Notes under the pieces: generated by a model | Database searches by the model: none | What the model was told of the DNA's origin: nothing | What the model saw: the letters and a program-made list of their open reading frames with translations, nothing else | Shown: positions 26,966 to 35,230 of the stretch, piece after piece | Layout: each line of letters begins with the position of its first letter | How positions within the stretch are numbered: the stretch's first letter is position 1 | From: an uncultured Campylobacter sp. | Lineage (GTDB): Bacteria > Campylobacterota > Campylobacteria > Campylobacterales > Campylobacteraceae | DNA length: 48,954 nt | Direction of reading: 5' to 3' | Assembly (NCBI GenBank): GCA_900539505.1 | Contig: UQCL01000009.1 | Span: 1 to 48,954, forward strand | Translations under genes and position numbers: made by a program

Positions 26966-27586
26966 ATGAAAAAAATCGTATTTTTGATCCTACTTTTCGC
27001 AGCCGTCGCGCTCGCGCTTTATGTCACTTCGCGCGTCAATCCGAGCCTTTTTGCCGAGATCAAAGTCCTAGGCGCGCTGCTAAACGCCACGATATTCGGC
27101 GTCGCGCTCATCGCCTTAGCAATCGGCGAAAAGGATGTAGTGCGCTTTCCGTTTCTTACCGCCTCGCTGCTGGCGCTGTTTTCGGGACTGGTAGAGGGCG
27201 TGCTGCTCTTTGAAAACCGCTACTACATCGCAATTACGGCGGTGGCGTTCGTCGCTTTCGTCTTTTATCTGCAGATCAGGCACAAAAGATTTTCAAATAA
27301 AGCTTATAAAAATTCTGCGGACGAAGGCTCTAAAGATTTAGACGGCAGCGAGAGCGAAAATTCCAAAGAAAGCGGCGAAATTTCAAATTCTCAAAGCGAG
27401 AATGAAATTTTAAACTCCAGTGGCGACATCGGTGAAAATTTCGCGAGCGGCGCCGATGAAAATTCCGACGAAAATTTTAAAATTTCAAATAAAGGCGCGG
27501 GCGAAAGCGGCGCGGGCGAAAATTCCGCGCAAAATTTCAATCAAGGCGCTGAAAATTCCGCGGATGGCGTAAGGCACAATAGATGA
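26966..27586 (+). CDS. Three-helix membrane protein with acidic Ser/Asn-rich tail
   Basis: I do not recognise this family. The ATG at 26966 (AAAAGG seven bases upstream) gives 206 aa and a clean N-terminus; the longer frame from 26864 adds unlike sequence. Residues 1-112 hold hydrophobic segments (about 3-22, 30-50, 57-75 and 80-98), ending in QIRHKRF. The remaining ~90 residues are low-complexity Glu/Asn/Ser/Gly, built from units such as ENSA and SENE, and coincide with a RAATTY array. The tail should be cytoplasmic by the positive-inside rule. The stop overlaps the next start by 4 bases. Confidence 0.6.
   Translation: MKKIVFLILLFAAVALALYVTSRVNPSLFAEIKVLGALLNATIFGVALIALAIGEKDVVRFPFLTASLLALFSGLVEGVLLFENRYYIAITAVAFVAFVFYLQIRHKRFSNKAYKNSADEGSKDLDGSESENSKESGEISNSQSENEILNSSGDIGENFASGADENSDENFKISNKGAGESGAGENSAQNFNQGAENSADGVRHNR
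27310..27560. repeat. RAATTY array in the tail of the membrane protein gene
   Basis: About 12 RAATTY hexamers lie in roughly 250 bases, alternating AAATTC and AAATTT. Some copies are read as Glu-Asn-Ser and others as Glu-Ile-(Ser/Leu), so two codon phases are used inside one gene. Confidence 0.8.
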
Positions 27587-27909
27587 CCAGATCCGCGCTG
27601 ATTGCGCTTGCAGTGATATTTTTGCTGCTTTTAAATTTAGCCAATCTCTTCGGCATGATAGGCATAAGCGGGCCGGTGCCTGCGATGATATGGTTTGCGA
27701 TCAGCTTCTGCGGGGTTTTTTACCTATACAAATTTTGCGGTGCAAAGCCAGTCGCGGCGCGGATCGGGATCTTTGCCGTAGCCTTTGTGGGCGGATTTTT
27801 CACTAGCGTTTTGTACCACGGATTTTTTAATTCGCAAACTTTGGAATTTGCCTTTACATACGCCTTTTTCGCGGTGGTTTTTACGCTCGGCATCGGCGCG
27901 ATTTTGTAG
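27583..27909 (+). CDS. Small four-helix membrane protein, unknown function
   Basis: A 108-aa, almost wholly hydrophobic protein with about four helices (3-22, 28-45, 53-72, 86-106) and no recognisable motif. Its ATG overlaps the previous stop as ATGA, so it is cotranslated with the three-helix protein. I infer the two form a small membrane module. No homologue comes to mind. Confidence 0.6.
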   Translation: MTRSALIALAVIFLLLLNLANLFGMIGISGPVPAMIWFAISFCGVFYLYKFCGAKPVAARIGIFAVAFVGGFFTSVLYHGFFNSQTLEFAFTYAFFAVVFTLGIGAIL

Positions 27910-28012
27910 CGAGTTTTAAAATTTAGTGCCCCGCTTTAAATTTCGCCGCCGAAGCTCAAAATAAACTCGCGCGATTTTGTAGAATTTTAAAATTTATCCG
28001 CACGGGCTAAAT

Positions 28013-29119
28013 TTACATCCTGATCTTATAGGTCTTATAGTTATCCTTCATCCTAAACGTCAGCAAATTTTGTAAAATTCCAAAGAGGATCATAAAGGTG
28101 ATGAAGCTGCTGCCGCCGTAGCTGAAAAACGGCAGCGGCACGCCCACGACGGGCGCGAAGCCCACCACCATCGAGATATTGACGCCCGTATAAATGAAAA
28201 TGAGCGAGGCAAGCGCGCTCGTAAAGACCCGTATCAAATAATCACTTTTAAAATCGTAGTTTAGGCTCAGCAGATGCAGTATCAGCAACGCATACAGCGC
28301 GATCAGCGCGGCAGCTCCCACGAAGCCGAAGCGCTCGATTGTATAAGCGAAGATAAAATCGCTCGTCGCAATCGGTAGAAATTTAAAGTGCGTCTGCGTG
28401 GCTTCGTCTCTATCCTTGCCGTAGATGCCGCCGTTTCCGATAGCGATGATCGCCTGCTTGACCTGGTAATTGGGCTCCTCGCTGATGAAATCGGCGATGC
28501 GCTTTTTTTGATAATCGTGCATGTTTTCGTACAAAATCGGCGAGCTGGCCACAAAAACGATGATCAGCGTAAGCCAGATTTTTTTATCGACGCCGATGAT
28601 GAAAAGGATCGCAAATCCCGTCAAAAAAAGTATCGCGGCGGTGCCTAGATCGGGCTCTTTCGCGATCAGAACGAAAGGCAGAAGTATGTAGAAGCTAAGG
28701 CGCAAAAAATCCTTCAGCCCGTAGCCGTTTTTCGGCGGCGGATTTTTGTGTATCAGATACATCAGCATCAGGATAAACGCGGGCTTCATCACCTCGCTGG
28801 GCTGCAACGTAAAATGCACGAAAGGGATCTCCAGCCAGCGTCTCGCTCCTAGCTTGCTAACGCCGAAAAAATCGACGCTGAGCAGCAATATGATATTTGT
28901 CCAATAAAATATCGGTATGAGATATAAAAATTTGCGTATCGGAAAGAGAAAAAATAGAGTAAAAACGGCAAATCCTACGCCGAAATAAACGACCTGTTTC
29001 GATGAGAGCACGTCGTTTGCCTCGCTTATTAAAACGTATGAAAAAACCACTATCGGCACGATTAAAAAAGGTTGAATGAAATCAAAATATGCTAAAATCT
29101 TTTTGTCAATTTTAAACAA
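28013..29119 (-). CDS. rodA: Rod-shape SEDS protein RodA (MrdB)
   Basis: A 368-aa multi-pass SEDS peptidoglycan glycosyltransferase that works with a class B PBP in lateral-wall synthesis. Family signatures: LQPSEVMKPAFI, AKEPDLGTAAI (with the essential acidic residue), GNGGIYGKDRDEATQ, FLPIATSDFIFAYTIERFGFVG and PLPFFSYGGSS near the C-terminus. The start is a TTG at 29119 with AGGAT upstream. RodA is favoured over FtsW because of length, the absence of FtsW-type tails and location. It diverges from rluA over only 53 bases. Confidence 0.9.
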   Translation of the reverse strand: MFKIDKKILAYFDFIQPFLIVPIVVFSYVLISEANDVLSSKQVVYFGVGFAVFTLFFLFPIRKFLYLIPIFYWTNIILLLSVDFFGVSKLGARRWLEIPFVHFTLQPSEVMKPAFILMLMYLIHKNPPPKNGYGLKDFLRLSFYILLPFVLIAKEPDLGTAAILFLTGFAILFIIGVDKKIWLTLIIVFVASSPILYENMHDYQKKRIADFISEEPNYQVKQAIIAIGNGGIYGKDRDEATQTHFKFLPIATSDFIFAYTIERFGFVGAAALIALYALLILHLLSLNYDFKSDYLIRVFTSALASLIFIYTGVNISMVVGFAPVVGVPLPFFSYGGSSFITFMILFGILQNLLTFRMKDNYKTYKIRM

Positions 29120-29172
29120 CGCTTAATCCTAATTAAAATTTTGACGTAAGAATAGCCAAAAAAGGTATAAAT

Positions 29173-30864
29173 TTGGATAATCTAATAGCACAATGCAGCG
29201 AAAGGCTCGACGTTTTTTTAAGTTCGCGGCTTGAAATTTCGCGCAACCAAATATCAAGCTTAATCAAATCCGAAGCGGTCAGAGTGGACGGAGCCGTGCA
29301 AACTAAGCCCGGCTACAAGCTATCTGCGGGCGAGCTCGTGCGTATCGACTACCCCGCGCCCGCGCCGCAGCAAACAAGCGAGGAGAGGCTAAACTTCGAC
29401 GTTGAAATTTTATACGAGGATGATGATCTGCTCGTGGTGAATAAGCCCGCGGGCCTTACCGTCCACCCCGCCGCAAGCGTTAAAGAGCCCACGCTAGTGG
29501 ACTGGCTCAAGTCTCGCGGCTATCTGCTTTCCACGCTCGGCGGCGAGCTTCGCGCAGGCATCGTGCACCGCCTGGATAAGCTCACCAGCGGCGCCCTGCT
29601 CGTCGCCAAAAACAACGCTGCGCACGCCGCGCTCTCGGCGCAGCTAAGCGATAAGAGCATGGGGCGGATATACCTCGCGCTCATCGACCTGCCTCTGAAA
29701 GAGCCCTGCGTGATCGAGCGCCCGATCGCTCGCAATCCCGCAAACCGCTTAAAAATGGGGATCGTGCCCGGTGGGCGTAACGCAAAGAGCGCGTTTTATG
29801 AAATTCTAAGCGGAGCGGAACTAACGGAGCTTCAAAACTCCGCCGAGAGGTGCGATGAAATTTTAGGCGCAGGCAATAGTACGGTTGCAGGCAAGAGCGC
29901 AAGCGCGGATAAAATTTCAGCCGCCGATAAAATTTTGGCTGCGAACGCAGGCGCAAGTAGAATTTCCACTGAAGAGAAAATTTTGGGCGACGCTATGGAT
30001 AAAATTTCAACTGGTAATGCGGATAAAATTTCGGGCGCGAACGCAGGTGCAAGCGCGACTTTAGCTGCAAACAAAATTTCAACAGGTGCCGCGGGCAAAA
30101 TTTCAGCTATGTATGCGGGCGGAGATAAAATTTTAAACGCTAGCAGGGATGCAGATACGAGTAAAATTTTAGCGACCGACGTAAGCGCGCGCGGGAATAA
30201 AATTTTAAATGTAGGCCTAACTGCGGGCGTAGATAAAATTTCGATTACCAACGTAAGCGCGGGCAAGAGCGCGGGCATGGATGAAATTTTAAACGACTAC
30301 GCAAGCGCGGATAACGCGGACGAAATTTCAAATAATTGCATGCAGAGTGCGGATAAAATTTCAATCCAAAGCGTAGATAAAATTCCAAGCAGCTGCGCGG
30401 ATGGCGCAGATAAAATTTTAAACGCCGATATGAGTGCGGATCGAACTCAGACCGCCCGTCTCGCCGAGAATAAATTTTTAAATTTTAAAAATCCCGCTCA
30501 AAACTATAAACTGCCGCCGATAAACCTAAAGAGCTTTAATCTTGTCGCGGCAAAGCTCTTCACAGGTCGCACGCATCAGATCCGCGTGCATTTAAGCTCG
30601 ATAAATCGGCACATTTTGGGCGATCATTTATACGGATTTAAGAGCGAAAACGCTAAAATTAGCAGGATTTTGCTCCATGCCTATTTGCTCTATTTCATCC
30701 ATCCGCGAAGCGGCAAAGAGGTGAAAATATGCGCGGGCTTGCCGAGCGAATTTCTAAATTTTACGACAAATCAAAAGGTAAAGGATGAAATTTATGAAAA
30801 AATTTTACCGACTAACGTTGAGCGCTACTTTAGCGATATTAGTGGCTGGCTGCGCTACGTCTAG
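29173..30864 (+). CDS. RluA-family pseudouridine synthase with a ~225-aa low-complexity insert
   Basis: An RNA pseudouridine synthase. An S4-like N-terminus (about 12-70) precedes the catalytic domain with DDDLLVVNKPAGLTVHP and GIVHRLDKLTSGALLVAKN, whose Asp is the nucleophile. The closing block LFTGRTHQIRVHLSSI then comes only after residue 455. In between, about residues 213-440, is a repeat region of units like ADKIS and ADKIL that does not belong to the family; without it the protein would be about 338 aa. The start is TTG with AAGGT upstream. The insert joins a loop between conserved blocks and keeps the frame, so activity may be retained. Confidence 0.88.
   Translation: MDNLIAQCSERLDVFLSSRLEISRNQISSLIKSEAVRVDGAVQTKPGYKLSAGELVRIDYPAPAPQQTSEERLNFDVEILYEDDDLLVVNKPAGLTVHPAASVKEPTLVDWLKSRGYLLSTLGGELRAGIVHRLDKLTSGALLVAKNNAAHAALSAQLSDKSMGRIYLALIDLPLKEPCVIERPIARNPANRLKMGIVPGGRNAKSAFYEILSGAELTELQNSAERCDEILGAGNSTVAGKSASADKISAADKILAANAGASRISTEEKILGDAMDKISTGNADKISGANAGASATLAANKISTGAAGKISAMYAGGDKILNASRDADTSKILATDVSARGNKILNVGLTAGVDKISITNVSAGKSAGMDEILNDYASADNADEISNNCMQSADKISIQSVDKIPSSCADGADKILNADMSADRTQTARLAENKFLNFKNPAQNYKLPPINLKSFNLVAAKLFTGRTHQIRVHLSSINRHILGDHLYGFKSENAKISRILLHAYLLYFIHPRSGKEVKICAGLPSEFLNFTTNQKVKDEIYEKILPTNVERYFSDISGWLRYV
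29857..30486. repeat. RAATTY array inside the pseudouridine synthase gene
   Basis: About 20 RAATTY hexamers, nearly all AAATTT in the context GATAAAATTTC or GATAAAATTTT, lie in 630 bases. Spacing varies (about 15 to 60 bases) but stays in frame, giving repeated Asp-Lys-Ile-Ser or Asp-Lys-Ile-Leu. Spacers are Ala/Gly/Ser-rich and GC-rich (e.g. AACGCAGGCGC, GTAAGCGCG recur). Confidence 0.88.
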
Positions 30865-31459
30865 CGCGCCTAGCGCAAGCGACGAGAGCCTGCCGCGCGT
30901 AGAGGGCATTAGGACGATCACGAGCGACAATGAGATCGGACTTGAGTGGCCTAGATACGACAGCAATACCGCCGTATTGGGCTTTGTCGTTTATCGCGCG
31001 CCCGCAAATGGCGGCGAAGCCAAAAAGATCGCCACCATCGCAGATCCATACTCCACTCACTATGTAGATACGAGGCTGCAGCCGGGCACTTCGTATAAAT
31101 ACACGGTGCGCACATACGGCGCTAAGGGCGTTTCGGCTCCTTCTCCGGTCGCTATCGCAAGCACAGCAAAGATGCTAGAGTCCGTGCCGTTTGCGCAGGC
31201 TATCTACGGGCTTCCGGGCCGCGTTAAGATCATCTGGCGCCCGCATCCGGATCTTCGAGTAAGCTCTTATCTAATCGAGCGCCGTCCTAAGGGAGGCGAG
31301 TCGTGGAGCACGATTAAAGAGGTTCGCGGCAGACTTAGTGCTGAGTATATCGACAATATCGATTACGGCGAAGGATACGAATACCGCATCACCGTCAAAA
31401 CCGAAAACGGAGAGCTGTCCAAGCCTAGTGCAGTCATTGCCGCAGCGCAGGCAGAATAA
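30794..31459 (+). CDS. FNIII-domain outer-membrane lipoprotein (FlpA-like)
   Basis: A 221-aa lipoprotein from the ATG at 30794, which has AAAGGA eight bases upstream (the in-frame ATG at 30785 lies on top of that site). The signal peptide ends in LVAGC, so Cys is lipidated near residue 20. Two fibronectin type III-like domains follow (about 35-125 and 130-218; GTSYKYTVRTYG and GYEYRITVKTENG are typical strand F motifs). It is syntenic with FlpA of C. jejuni, a fibronectin-binding adhesin of about 410 aa as I recall, so this version looks shorter by one or more repeats. It overlaps the upstream gene by 71 bases. Confidence 0.8.
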   Translation: MKKFYRLTLSATLAILVAGCATSSAPSASDESLPRVEGIRTITSDNEIGLEWPRYDSNTAVLGFVVYRAPANGGEAKKIATIADPYSTHYVDTRLQPGTSYKYTVRTYGAKGVSAPSPVAIASTAKMLESVPFAQAIYGLPGRVKIIWRPHPDLRVSSYLIERRPKGGESWSTIKEVRGRLSAEYIDNIDYGEGYEYRITVKTENGELSKPSAVIAAAQAE

Positions 31460-31462
31460 AGT

Positions 31463-33751
31463 TTGCCAAATTTCATAACCCAAAGCGTGAGCCTGCCGAC
31501 GCTACCAGCTAGATTCGGCGAGACCGAATTTTTAGAAACGGCGCGCGGTAGAAACCTGACGCTTCTGCGAACCAAGAGCTTTGATAGCGAGTTTTTTATC
31601 ATCGTTAAGCCCAGCGGCGGCAAAGTGATAGTAAAGGGCGAAAAGATCACCAAGCCCGCTAAGATCGGCCATCTGCAACGAGCGCTCGAAATTTTTAAAG
31701 AGCGCTTCTGCGGGCCGATCATCTCGCAGGCGTTTGCTTACAAAGACAGCTCGCTTACTGAAAAAACGCCGCTGATTTTGGACGAGAATGAAATTTTATC
31801 CCTCGTAAAAAGCTCTAAATTTAATAAAATTTTTATCGAGATCGGCTTCGGCTCGGGCAGACACCTGCTTCATCAAGCGCGCTCAAATAAGGACGCGCTG
31901 CTAATCGGTATGGAAATTTACAAGCCCGCGATCGAACAGGTCGCAAAACTAGCGATCCGCGAAGGGCTGCAAAACATTGCGCTGATTGCCACCGATGCGC
32001 GAGTTTTACTGAGCCTGCTTCCCGCGGGCTGCCTGCAGCGCGTATTTTTGCACTTCCCCGTGCCGTGGGATGACGCACCGCACCGCCGCGTCATAAGCGA
32101 CGAGTTCGCCTCGCAGATCGCACGCACGCTCGAGCTCGGCGGTCGCTTCGAGCTTCGCACCGACAGCGAGGAGTACTTCCTCTACACGATGCAAAAGCTC
32201 TCGCCCTACGTGCAGCGCAAAGCGGGCGAAATTTCGTACTTCAAAAACCGCGACGCCGCCGTAGCGAGCAAATACGAGGATAGATGGCGCAAAATGGACA
32301 AAGACATCTACGATCTGATCTACGAGAATAAAACCGCGGGGCAGGCCGAGCCGCAGCGATTTGAGATGGAATTTTTAAAATTTGACGCGGCGGCAATCGC
32401 GCGAAATTTTAAAAATTTCACCTTCAAAGGCGAGGATTTTTTCGTGCATTTTGAGGAAATTTTTTACTTTGACGCGCAGAAAGACTTGGGCGCGGATGGG
32501 ATTTGCGCGGCGGACGGCGTAAATTTAAGCGGCGCGAGCAAAGCGATGAACGACGAGGCTATAAATTTAGACGCGACGCGCGGCGGAAATTTAACCGAGC
32601 GGGCGAGTATGGATGAAATTTCGGCAAGCGGCGGCAAAATTTTAGCTACGACAGCGGGCGATAAAATTTCAACTTGCGCGAACGCTGCGCAAATTCTAAA
32701 AAAAGCAAGCGTCGCGCCAAATACAAATTGCACAAATGAAACCAGCGCAAAAGAGAGTGCAAATTTAAATCAAAATTGCTCGGGCTCAAACGGCGTAAAT
32801 TTAACGAGCGACGTTCTCGTCGCAGTAAGCGCTAAATTTAGCCGCTCCGTTCCAGGCAAAAAGCGCGCTTTAACCTGCGAGCAGATCGTAACAAAGCAAG
32901 GCACGCAGATAAACAGCGCAGCCGCCGCAAGCGATACACTAAACGCAAATAACCCGCTCGCAACAATCGACGCAAGCAACGCGCTAAATGCTAGCGGCAC
33001 GGAGGGTGCGCTTGCAGCTATCGATGCGACAGGCGCAAGCACTGCATCTGCAACTATCGGTGCAATAGATACAAACAATGTACCGAATTTGGACGGCTCA
33101 TTCACGGCAACCCGTGCAGCGGAAGCAAGCGCCGCATCAAATGCGACCCGCACAGACGAAGCAAACGTTACGCAAATTCTAAAAAAAGCGAGCGACGTAC
33201 TAAATACAAACCATGCAGATGAAACGGGCGCAAATTTAAACGAGGATCGCTTGAGCGCAAACGGCGTAAATTTAACAGACGGCGGCGCAGCGAATGCTAA
33301 AAATACAACAAACGCAAGCACCGCATCTTGCAAAAATGAGCCGCAAGCCGAACTAAAAAACGAGCTAAACCACGCTGCTGAACCGCAAGCTGAATTACAA
33401 AATAAGTCAAACTCTATCAAGTCGCAAATCGGTCACCGAAGCGATCTAAGCCATGACGAGCTACAAGCCGAACACCAAGGCAAATTAAATCGTGCCGAGC
33501 GGCAAGATAAACAGCAAAGCGAACTAAGTTGCGCCGAGCCGCAAAACGAACGGCAAAGCAAGCCGAACGGCGCCGAGCCGCAAGACGTGCTAATCCTACT
33601 TTCGCTCGGGGCATTTGACTTTCCACAGCAGTGTTTCATCCGCGCAAATGCAAGCGGCACGCGCTACTTCATCCGCCGCCCGCTTCCTACGCGCGAAAAC
33701 CACGCGGCACATCAAAAAATTTCGGAGATATTTTCACAATGGCAGAGATAA
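31463..33751 (+). CDS. trmB: tRNA (guanine-N7)-methyltransferase with a ~365-aa low-complexity insert
   Basis: TrmB methylates G46 of tRNAs. The SAM motif is IEIGFGSGRHLLHQARS near residue 122, followed by GMEIYKPAIEQV and the HFPVPWDDAPHRR block that matches the family's PDPW motif. The usual C-terminal extension of Campylobacter TrmB is interrupted: after FEEIFYFD (about residue 338) come ~365 residues of Ala/Asn/Thr/Ser repeats and a Gln/Glu-rich tail, then normal sequence resumes at ILLSLGAFDFPQQCF (about 709). Total 762 aa; about 397 without the insert, close to C. jejuni. The start is TTG at 31463 with a weak ribosome site. Confidence 0.9.
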   Translation: MPNFITQSVSLPTLPARFGETEFLETARGRNLTLLRTKSFDSEFFIIVKPSGGKVIVKGEKITKPAKIGHLQRALEIFKERFCGPIISQAFAYKDSSLTEKTPLILDENEILSLVKSSKFNKIFIEIGFGSGRHLLHQARSNKDALLIGMEIYKPAIEQVAKLAIREGLQNIALIATDARVLLSLLPAGCLQRVFLHFPVPWDDAPHRRVISDEFASQIARTLELGGRFELRTDSEEYFLYTMQKLSPYVQRKAGEISYFKNRDAAVASKYEDRWRKMDKDIYDLIYENKTAGQAEPQRFEMEFLKFDAAAIARNFKNFTFKGEDFFVHFEEIFYFDAQKDLGADGICAADGVNLSGASKAMNDEAINLDATRGGNLTERASMDEISASGGKILATTAGDKISTCANAAQILKKASVAPNTNCTNETSAKESANLNQNCSGSNGVNLTSDVLVAVSAKFSRSVPGKKRALTCEQIVTKQGTQINSAAAASDTLNANNPLATIDASNALNASGTEGALAAIDATGASTASATIGAIDTNNVPNLDGSFTATRAAEASAASNATRTDEANVTQILKKASDVLNTNHADETGANLNEDRLSANGVNLTDGGAANAKNTTNASTASCKNEPQAELKNELNHAAEPQAELQNKSNSIKSQIGHRSDLSHDELQAEHQGKLNRAERQDKQQSELSCAEPQNERQSKPNGAEPQDVLILLSLGAFDFPQQCFIRANASGTRYFIRRPLPTRENHAAHQKISEIFSQWQR
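32521..33252. repeat. Low-complexity insert of trmB with RAATTY sites and internal duplications
   Basis: About 14 RAATTY hexamers lie in the insert (about 32.5-33.6 kb), denser at its start. The peptide ILKKAS followed by an Asn-Thr-Asn stretch occurs near 32693 and again near 33176, 483 bases (161 codons) apart, each followed by a Glu-Thr segment and an NGVNLT unit. Beyond 33340 a Gln/Glu-rich series (AEPQAEL, AEPQNERQ) repeats about every 10-15 codons. Both points suggest growth by duplication. Confidence 0.75.
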
Positions 33752-34428
33752 CGGACGATTACAACATCATCACCGCAGCGGGCCTCACGCTGGGCTACGA
33801 AAAGGCGGGCGCGGTCATTCAAGACGCGAGTTTCGGCATCGGCGCGAAAGACTTCGTCATCATCACGGGCAAGAGCGGTAGCGGCAAATCCACGCTGCTT
33901 AAGTCCTTCTACGGCGGCATCGACATCATCGGCGGCGAGCTGAACGTCTGCCTGTGCGATCTAAAGGGCATCACAAACTCCGATCTGCGCACCCTGCGCC
34001 AGCGCATCGGCATTATCTTTCAAAACTACCGCCTAATCAACGAATGGACGATCGAGCGCAACATAATGCTTCCGTTAATGATAATGGGCTACAATCAGCA
34101 GGTCTGCCAAGACCAAGCCAAAAAGCTACTGCGCCACGTCGAGCTCGGGCACAAAATGGGCAAATATCCGCTCGAACTTAGCGGCGGCGAGCAGCAGCGC
34201 GTGGCTTTGGCGCGTGCGATGGCGCATAATCCGCGCCTGCTGCTGTGCGACGAGCCTACGGGAAATTTGGACGACTACTCCAGCGCCATTATTTGGAATT
34301 TGCTGCGCTCGGCGTGCGAGTCGTGGAACGCCTGCGTCGTCATCGTGACGCATAAAATGCCCTCCACGCTTCGTTTTAGGCACCGACATTTTGAGATTAA
34401 GGACGCTAAAGTAAATGAAATCGATTAA
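33739..34428 (+). CDS. ftsE: Cell-division ABC transporter ATPase FtsE
   Basis: A 229-aa ABC ATPase. Walker A is ITGKSGSGKSTLL, the Q-loop region is IGIIFQNYRLI, the signature is LSGGEQQRVALARAMA and Walker B is LLLCDEPTGNLDD. With FtsX it transmits a signal across the membrane to activate periplasmic amidases at the septum. The start is the ATG at 33739, which overlaps trmB by 13 bases; the longer frame from 33631 encodes unlike sequence inside trmB. It overlaps ftsX by 14 bases. Confidence 0.92.
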   Translation: MAEITDDYNIITAAGLTLGYEKAGAVIQDASFGIGAKDFVIITGKSGSGKSTLLKSFYGGIDIIGGELNVCLCDLKGITNSDLRTLRQRIGIIFQNYRLINEWTIERNIMLPLMIMGYNQQVCQDQAKKLLRHVELGHKMGKYPLELSGGEQQRVALARAMAHNPRLLLCDEPTGNLDDYSSAIIWNLLRSACESWNACVVIVTHKMPSTLRFRHRHFEIKDAKVNEID

Positions 34429-35230
34429 AACCCATTTCGGCGTGATCTTTTCGCTCGTCGCGCTACTTTTTTCGGTGCAGTTTGGAATTTTTATGAGCAA
34501 TCTAACCAAAAGCTACGAGCGCTCGATTCAAAACGAATACAACATCGTGCTAGTCTCCAAAACCTCGCTCAGCTTGCAAGACGCGCAAAAAGCGGTGCCG
34601 AAGATCAGCTCGATTAGCGAAATTTCCACAGCGGGCATCACCGAGCGACTGAAGGGTAAAATTTCACAAAACGCCTTTGCCGAGCTTAGTAAAAATTTGC
34701 CTAAATTTTATAGCGTCAAGCTCGAAAGCTTCCCCGACGCCGCGCAGCTTGCCAAGATCGAGCAGGATCTAAAATCTATCGGCTCGCTTACGCGGGTTGA
34801 AATTTTTAAAAAGACCCACGATGAAATTTTTAAAATTTTACTGCTTATCAAAAGCCTCGTTTACGGCTTTGCGTTTCTAATCGTGCTTTTAGGCGTGATG
34901 TTAATTCACCGCCAGATGCGTATCTGGGTTTACGAACACAAAGAGCGCATCGAGATAATGGAGCTTTTCGGCGCGTCGTTTTTGATAAAAAGCGGCAAGC
35001 TCTACCGAATGGCGATAATAGACTCTTTCATCGCCACGCTGATCGTGACCTGCTTCTACATAGCGCTTCCTTCTTGGGAGGTGTTTTCGACCACGCTTAA
35101 GGGTATCGGCGATCTACGCACCGCCATAGTGCTGCCTTACGACGCGCTGATCCTTTTGGGTGCTGCATTGGCGCTATCTATCATCGCGGTGAGTTTTGTG
35201 ATGCTGCAAATCGGAAATAAACGAGCATGA
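34415..35230 (+). CDS. ftsX: Cell-division protein FtsX
   Basis: A 271-aa membrane protein with one N-terminal helix (about 5-27), an extracytoplasmic domain (about 30-145) and three C-terminal helices (about 148-168, 195-220, 240-265), the FtsX topology. The HKERIEIMELFGAS segment between helices is characteristic. It couples FtsE ATP use to the EnvC-type activator encoded by the next gene, whose start overlaps its stop as ATGA. Confidence 0.9.
   Translation: MKSIKTHFGVIFSLVALLFSVQFGIFMSNLTKSYERSIQNEYNIVLVSKTSLSLQDAQKAVPKISSISEISTAGITERLKGKISQNAFAELSKNLPKFYSVKLESFPDAAQLAKIEQDLKSIGSLTRVEIFKKTHDEIFKILLLIKSLVYGFAFLIVLLGVMLIHRQMRIWVYEHKERIEIMELFGASFLIKSGKLYRMAIIDSFIATLIVTCFYIALPSWEVFSTTLKGIGDLRTAIVLPYDALILLGAALALSIIAVSFVMLQIGNKRA

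Noticed and set aside
29141..29171. TTGACG with TATAAA 19 bases later, just before the rluA start
   Set aside because: The -10 would end only one base before the TTG start, implying a leaderless message, although AAGGT suggests a normal ribosome site; probably coincidence.
29832..30278. Ile/Leu/Ala-rich antisense frame across the rluA insert
   Set aside because: Arises because AAATTT is a palindrome and reads open on both strands; no start signal.
29857..30486. CRISPR-like periodicity
   Set aside because: The repeated unit is only ~10 bases, spacing is irregular, and the frame is kept; no cas genes in the window.
32770..33420. A 216-codon antisense frame in the trmB insert
   Set aside because: Phe/Ala/Ser-rich mirror of low-complexity codons, no ribosome site.
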